A stretch of 64,000 nucleotides of DNA, from NCBI RefSeq assembly GCF_014696435.1, contig NZ_JACJQG010000047.1, forward strand, positions 1-64,000. The letters run 5' to 3'. Below, piece by piece: positions 60,766-64,000 of this stretch. Made by a program: the position numbers and the translations under genes. The stretch comes from Calothrix anomala FACHB-343. GTDB taxonomy: Bacteria > Cyanobacteriota > Cyanobacteriia > Cyanobacteriales > Nostocaceae. The notes below the pieces were generated by a model, which saw only the letters and a program-made list of their open reading frames with translations, ran no database searches and was not told where the DNA came from. The first letter of the stretch is position 1, and the number at the start of each line of letters is the position of its first letter.

Positions 60766-61359
60766 TCAATAAATTAAGGTTCTTACTCTTGTTGCTGCTT
60801 TAACATTAGCGCGAGGAATAATAGCATATTGAGCGCTCCAGTTATAAGGAATTTTCTGACCATCATCTCCAAATGTTACCTCTAGTTCATCAGCAATTCT
60901 CCTCACAGCAATTTTTCTAATTTGGTGGTCATCTTTCTCATATTTAAAAGCAAATCCAGTGAGAACAAAAATATGTTGATCGTCACAGCTTAACGGCAGT
61001 TTGGCTGTACAAGTACCTCCAGAACAATATTCATTATTTTTAAATGATGCAGTTCTAACATTAGAGCCTAAGCTGTTGTAACGCAAAGTAAATTTATAAG
61101 GGTCATTGCCATCATTATCTTGGAAATTAACAGCTACTCCAGAAGTACTTTTTAACGCTGTGATTCCCTTAATATGATGGTCGCCATTTGTAAAACCAAA
61201 CCGAAAAGATGTCATTCCGGCATTGTTACTAATGCTAGGTGAAACAAAGCGTGAACCTGTTACTGTAGATGTACCACTCGTAACCAATTGTCCAAAAGCT
61301 GGCGCAGCACTCAATGTGATAAGGGAAAACAGAGAAGCTGCAAATAATATCTTTTTCAT
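60766..61359 (-). CDS. Exported protein with two internal repeats
   Basis: A 197-residue protein with a signal peptide (KKILFAASLFSLITLSAAPAFG, cleavage after AFG). The mature part shows two similar units: GDHHIKGITALKSTSGVAVNF with DNDGNDPYKFTLRY and later DDHQIRKIAVRRIADELEVTF with GDDGQKIPYNWSAQY. Three cysteines lie between them (CSGG-TC, SCDD). It may be a small periplasmic or surface protein. No family is known to me. Confidence 0.75.
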   Translation of the reverse strand: MKKILFAASLFSLITLSAAPAFGQLVTSGTSTVTGSRFVSPSISNNAGMTSFRFGFTNGDHHIKGITALKSTSGVAVNFQDNDGNDPYKFTLRYNSLGSNVRTASFKNNEYCSGGTCTAKLPLSCDDQHIFVLTGFAFKYEKDDHQIRKIAVRRIADELEVTFGDDGQKIPYNWSAQYAIIPRANVKAATRVRTLIY

Positions 61360-61614
61360 ATTTCCTTATGGTAGAAATTACATGATTTTTGCTTTCACTT
61401 TAATCAACAAACTAGAAAGATAAATTATTCCAAAATTCGTTGATTTATTTGAATCGATAATTTTTCAAAAGACAACATCCTTTTAGCCAAAAAATTGAAA
61501 AAGGATAATCTTGTAGAGGCTAACAGCAAATAAATATTGTGTGATATATTTATTAGCGAAAGCCTCTTTGACCTCATGATTTCATCAGGATGATTACTCG
61601 GCGATCGCGAAAAA

Positions 61615-62193
61615 CTAGATTAACCAATTAGGAGTAATCACAAACGTCCAAGCATCAAATCCATGTGAAGCAGTACGAGCATTACCAGTTAAAACAAAAG
61701 TGCTGCCCTGATGACCCCGATAACAAACTAAATTGCTAAGATTTACAGTATTGTTACCCCAAGCATTAAGTACGATTTGCACCCGCCCATCACGATGAAC
61801 ATTTAAAGTAGTTAAATCGGACTTTCCATCTTTACGTCCTGGGAAAACATCTTGGAATTTACCTTGAATTACACTTGCTCCTGTACTGGTTTTCTTAATC
61901 GTAAAACCTTCTTTGTTACCAGCAGCAGTTGTAGAAATACCCTCTCTTGTGGAATAATTTTCTGCCATTGCAAAGGAAGAAAATCCACCGTAACCACGGG
62001 CTGTAATTCTTGTAGCTTTCACATTAAACCAATTTCCTACGCCATATTTATCACCGGGAAATCCCTCAAACATCCCCCGGATATAGCTGCTACAACTAGT
62101 AGATGTTTGGGCAGAAGTAGAAGATATAGGAATAGTTGTTGCTGCTAGGAGTAAACCGAGAATTAAGCCTTTAATTTTGAGATGCTGCTTCAT
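61615..62193 (-). CDS. Exported protein of unknown function
   Basis: A 192-residue protein with a signal peptide (KIKGLILGLLLAATTIPISSTSA) and a polar, Gly/Asn/Thr-rich mature part of beta type (GYGGFSSFAMAENYSTREG, GRVQIVLNAWGNNTVN). Two cysteines (CSSYIRG near the start and LVCYRGH) may pair. It resembles the neighbouring exported protein in general style but not clearly in sequence. Confidence 0.75.
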   Translation of the reverse strand: MKQHLKIKGLILGLLLAATTIPISSTSAQTSTSCSSYIRGMFEGFPGDKYGVGNWFNVKATRITARGYGGFSSFAMAENYSTREGISTTAAGNKEGFTIKKTSTGASVIQGKFQDVFPGRKDGKSDLTTLNVHRDGRVQIVLNAWGNNTVNLSNLVCYRGHQGSTFVLTGNARTASHGFDAWTFVITPNWLI

Positions 62194-62374
62194 AAATATT
62201 TCTCACATTTAATTATTTGCAATTACTAGAGGTGCTTTCTTTTGTCCTCACTTTCAATAACAAGTGGGAAAAACAAATTATTCCGAAATTTCCGAAAAAA
62301 TTTTTGTGGTAATTCTGGTAAGTGTTTTCTCGCCCTGTTAGCCAAGGTGAAATGTGGAGGTGGGAATTAATTAT

Positions 62375-62545
62375 CTAGGGCGTGTTTTCAAACCCCAAAC
62401 GCCTTCAGGCTGAAGCCTGAGGCTATAAAAACGAAGCCCACCTGCGTGGGCTAAAAAGCCTTATTTCTCCTAGTCCGCGCAGGCGGACTTCGTAGAGGTA
62501 GCCGCACCCTTGTAGGGTGACGGCGACTTTGAAAATACGCCCTAG
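62375..62545. mobile_element. Miniature element with CTAGGGCGT ends
   Basis: The left end is CTAGGGCGTGTTTTCAAA and the right end TTTGAAAATACGCCCTAG: an 18-bp terminal inverted repeat with one mismatch. The inside has hairpins such as CAGGCTGAAGCCTG, GCCCACCTGCGTGGGC and CCGCACCCTTGTAGGGTGACGG. No coding capacity. The rest of 62194-62715 holds nothing recognised besides the sigma-factor promoter region. Confidence 0.75.
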
Positions 62546-62715
62546 CCAGGGTGGGTACATAAAAGCTGGCTGTCAAACATATCTGTATGAAAATATTAGG
62601 AGGTAGTGAAATTACTTAAATAATCGGGAACATATATACTCTAAATGAGTCTACCTCACTAATCTGCGATCGCAATCCGCTTTGATCTGCTCCCTTTTAT
62701 ATAAGTTGAGCTAAT

Positions 62716-63363
62716 ATGCTTATGGAGTCCAAAATAGCAGCAGAGTCAGTTACACATTTCATTATTGATGCGGCGCATCAAGAACTAATCGCCAAAATTG
62801 CCCGAAAATACACACAAGGAACTTCTATATCTTGGGAAGATGCAGCACAAACTGCCACAATGAAAGTCTATGAAGCGGTGAAAGCACAAAAGTTTCATCA
62901 GGGAGGAATCGCAGAATTTCAGCGTTGGGCTACAGTTGTAGCACGATATGAGATTCTAAATTTGGTCAAAAAAGAAAGTTTACGAACTCACCAAAGTTTA
63001 GATGCAATTATTGTGGGTACAGATATCTCTTTGATAGAGACGATTCCTGATGAGTTCAACCTCTTAGAATCTGTAGAGAGTGCAGATTTAATTATCCAGG
63101 CAAAACAAGCAATTATTAATTTAGATGGACGTTATCCCAAACGCGACTATCTCAAACTGTGGGAACTCATAGTTGCAGGTAAAAACCAAACCCAACAAGC
63201 CTCGGTGTTGGGAATTAGTCAAGGGGAAGTTTCCAAGCGTTGGAAGGAATTAGTCGGGCGGATCGCTATAGAATTAGGACTACTGCAACCTGAAGCTGTG
63301 AAACGCGAACAACAAATTATTCAAAGCAAATATACTCGCAGACGTTCAAAAGCTAAGTGGTAA
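62716..63363 (+). CDS. ECF-like sigma-70 family factor
   Basis: A 215-residue RNA polymerase sigma factor. Region 2 is visible near residues 22-80 (LIAKIARKYTQGTSISWEDAAQTATMKVYEA and EFQRWATVVARYEILNLVKKE), and region 4 near 150-185 (GKNQTQQASVLGISQGEVSKRWKELVGRI), with the helix-turn-helix. The spacing without region 3 marks it as ECF type. The basic tail (YTRRRSKAKW) is unusual. The following gene at 63482 may be an associated regulator, as it lies 118 bases downstream on the same strand. Confidence 0.85.
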   Translation: MLMESKIAAESVTHFIIDAAHQELIAKIARKYTQGTSISWEDAAQTATMKVYEAVKAQKFHQGGIAEFQRWATVVARYEILNLVKKESLRTHQSLDAIIVGTDISLIETIPDEFNLLESVESADLIIQAKQAIINLDGRYPKRDYLKLWELIVAGKNQTQQASVLGISQGEVSKRWKELVGRIAIELGLLQPEAVKREQQIIQSKYTRRRSKAKW

Positions 63364-63481
63364 CTTTATTAAAATTTGCTTTTGTTAAATATTTAATAAG
63401 TTTATTTTTTCTAGGCATAGAATAATGCACTGATTTGTTAACACTATTAGCCATATCCCGAACCTGAAGAAATACCAACTT

Positions 63482-64000
63482 ATGCTGACAAACTGTGACA
63501 AATCCAATGCTATGCGAAGACCTTACCCAGCGTTACCACAACCAGGAGAAATCTGGGAATTAAGCCGCCAGGTATTATCTCCGATCAAATTTTCACCAAA
63601 TGAAGAAAATAATCTATATTCCAGCGAGGCGCAAAACTTTTTACAAGGTAATGCTCCACCTCGCTATGTCATGATTGTAACGGAACCAGAGACGGAACCA
63701 GAGTTAGATAATGAAACAGAAACAGAATGGAATATTGTTTCTGTCATGGTACTGTCTGTAGAAATCAGCTTTATTTCAGATGTCGATTTACTGATTCCGG
63801 CACATATTTCTGGTTTAACACAAGATTTACTGGCTGAAACTTGGAATGTACAACTAATGCTTGCTTGTAATTTATTACAGCCAGTTGGTAAACGAGTTTC
63901 ACATGAAATTTATGATATATTGCTGACCATAGGAGATTGCGATCGCGGATTAGTAAATCAACCCCCAGAAATTTCTCAGATAGAGCTATTAGGTTTAAAA
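63482..64000 (+). CDS. Uncharacterised protein following the sigma factor (partial)
   Basis: An open frame runs from ATG 63482 (or ATG 63512) to the window end without a stop: RRPYPALPQPGEIWELSRQV, LYSSEAQNFLQGNAPPRYVM, an acidic stretch (EPETEPELDNETETEWN), VSVMVLSVEISFISDVDLLI, and QLMLACNLLQPVGKRVSHEI. The start at 63512 fits better the MRRPYPALPQPGEIW pattern. It looks like a regulatory or partner protein tied to the sigma factor; I recall similar proteins in cyanobacterial loci next to sigma factors, but give no name. Confidence 0.7.
   Translation, partial: MLTNCDKSNAMRRPYPALPQPGEIWELSRQVLSPIKFSPNEENNLYSSEAQNFLQGNAPPRYVMIVTEPETEPELDNETETEWNIVSVMVLSVEISFISDVDLLIPAHISGLTQDLLAETWNVQLMLACNLLQPVGKRVSHEIYDILLTIGDCDRGLVNQPPEISQIELLGLK

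Overview
The window looks like chromosome from a filamentous, Nostoc-type cyanobacterium. Evidence: very frequent HIP1 octamers (GCGATCGC), moderate-to-low GC, heptanucleotide repeats between genes, many short inverted-repeat elements, tandem high-light-inducible (hli) genes, a plastid-lipid-associated/fibrillin protein, a CtaA-type copper ATPase, and an intein-containing B12-dependent ribonucleotide reductase. No rRNA, tRNA or CRISPR array was seen.

Layout. 1-2195: end of an unidentified gene, a 21-bp tandem repeat array, a fibrillin gene and a patch of nested miniature elements. 2196-7314: housekeeping (HIT protein, ComM-like ATPase, L,D-transpeptidase, hisS). 7736-16945: a metabolic cluster with a RidA-like protein, two paralogous alpha/beta-hydrolase-fold proteins flanking a BKACE-type beta-keto-acid cleavage enzyme, two medium-chain reductases, a hydantoinase-like amidohydrolase and an aspartyl-hydroxylase-like protein, then an RNase D-type exonuclease. 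17865-35145: TPR protein, aldehyde dehydrogenase, HAD phosphatase, PEP-CTERM protein, CPBP protease, copper ATPase, FHA protein, SDR epimerase, IscA-like protein and several small conserved genes. 35486-36201: an RpaB-type HLR1 box, two hli genes and a terminator. 36360-41180: a signalling set on the minus strand (coiled-coil protein, OmpA-like membrane protein, Ras-like small GTPase, PAS-like protein, histidine kinase). 41406-47551: an ion permease, a universal stress protein and a nitrate/bicarbonate-type ABC transporter, with two apparent ydaO-type (c-di-AMP) riboswitches. 47975-54527: two histidine kinases, Uma2 protein, RNase III, NagB-like deaminase. 54753-59723: ribonucleotide reductase with a 407-residue intein, local duplications on both sides, and a chimeric small membrane protein that took the reductase promoter and first codons. 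59720-64000: a dead L,D-transpeptidase end, three probably exported proteins, an ECF-like sigma factor and the start of the next gene.

How they fit together. Three places stand out. The two c-di-AMP-type leaders put a solute transporter and a stress protein under one second messenger. The BKACE cluster looks like an uncharacterised pathway in which both alpha/beta-hydrolase homologues have lost the nucleophile serine and the usual histidine. The 240-bp duplication near 58.3-59.2 kb shows how a two-helix membrane protein of a type linked to immunity systems acquired a housekeeping promoter. At least four families of miniature inverted-repeat elements are spread over the window; one supplies the stop codon of a histidine kinase.
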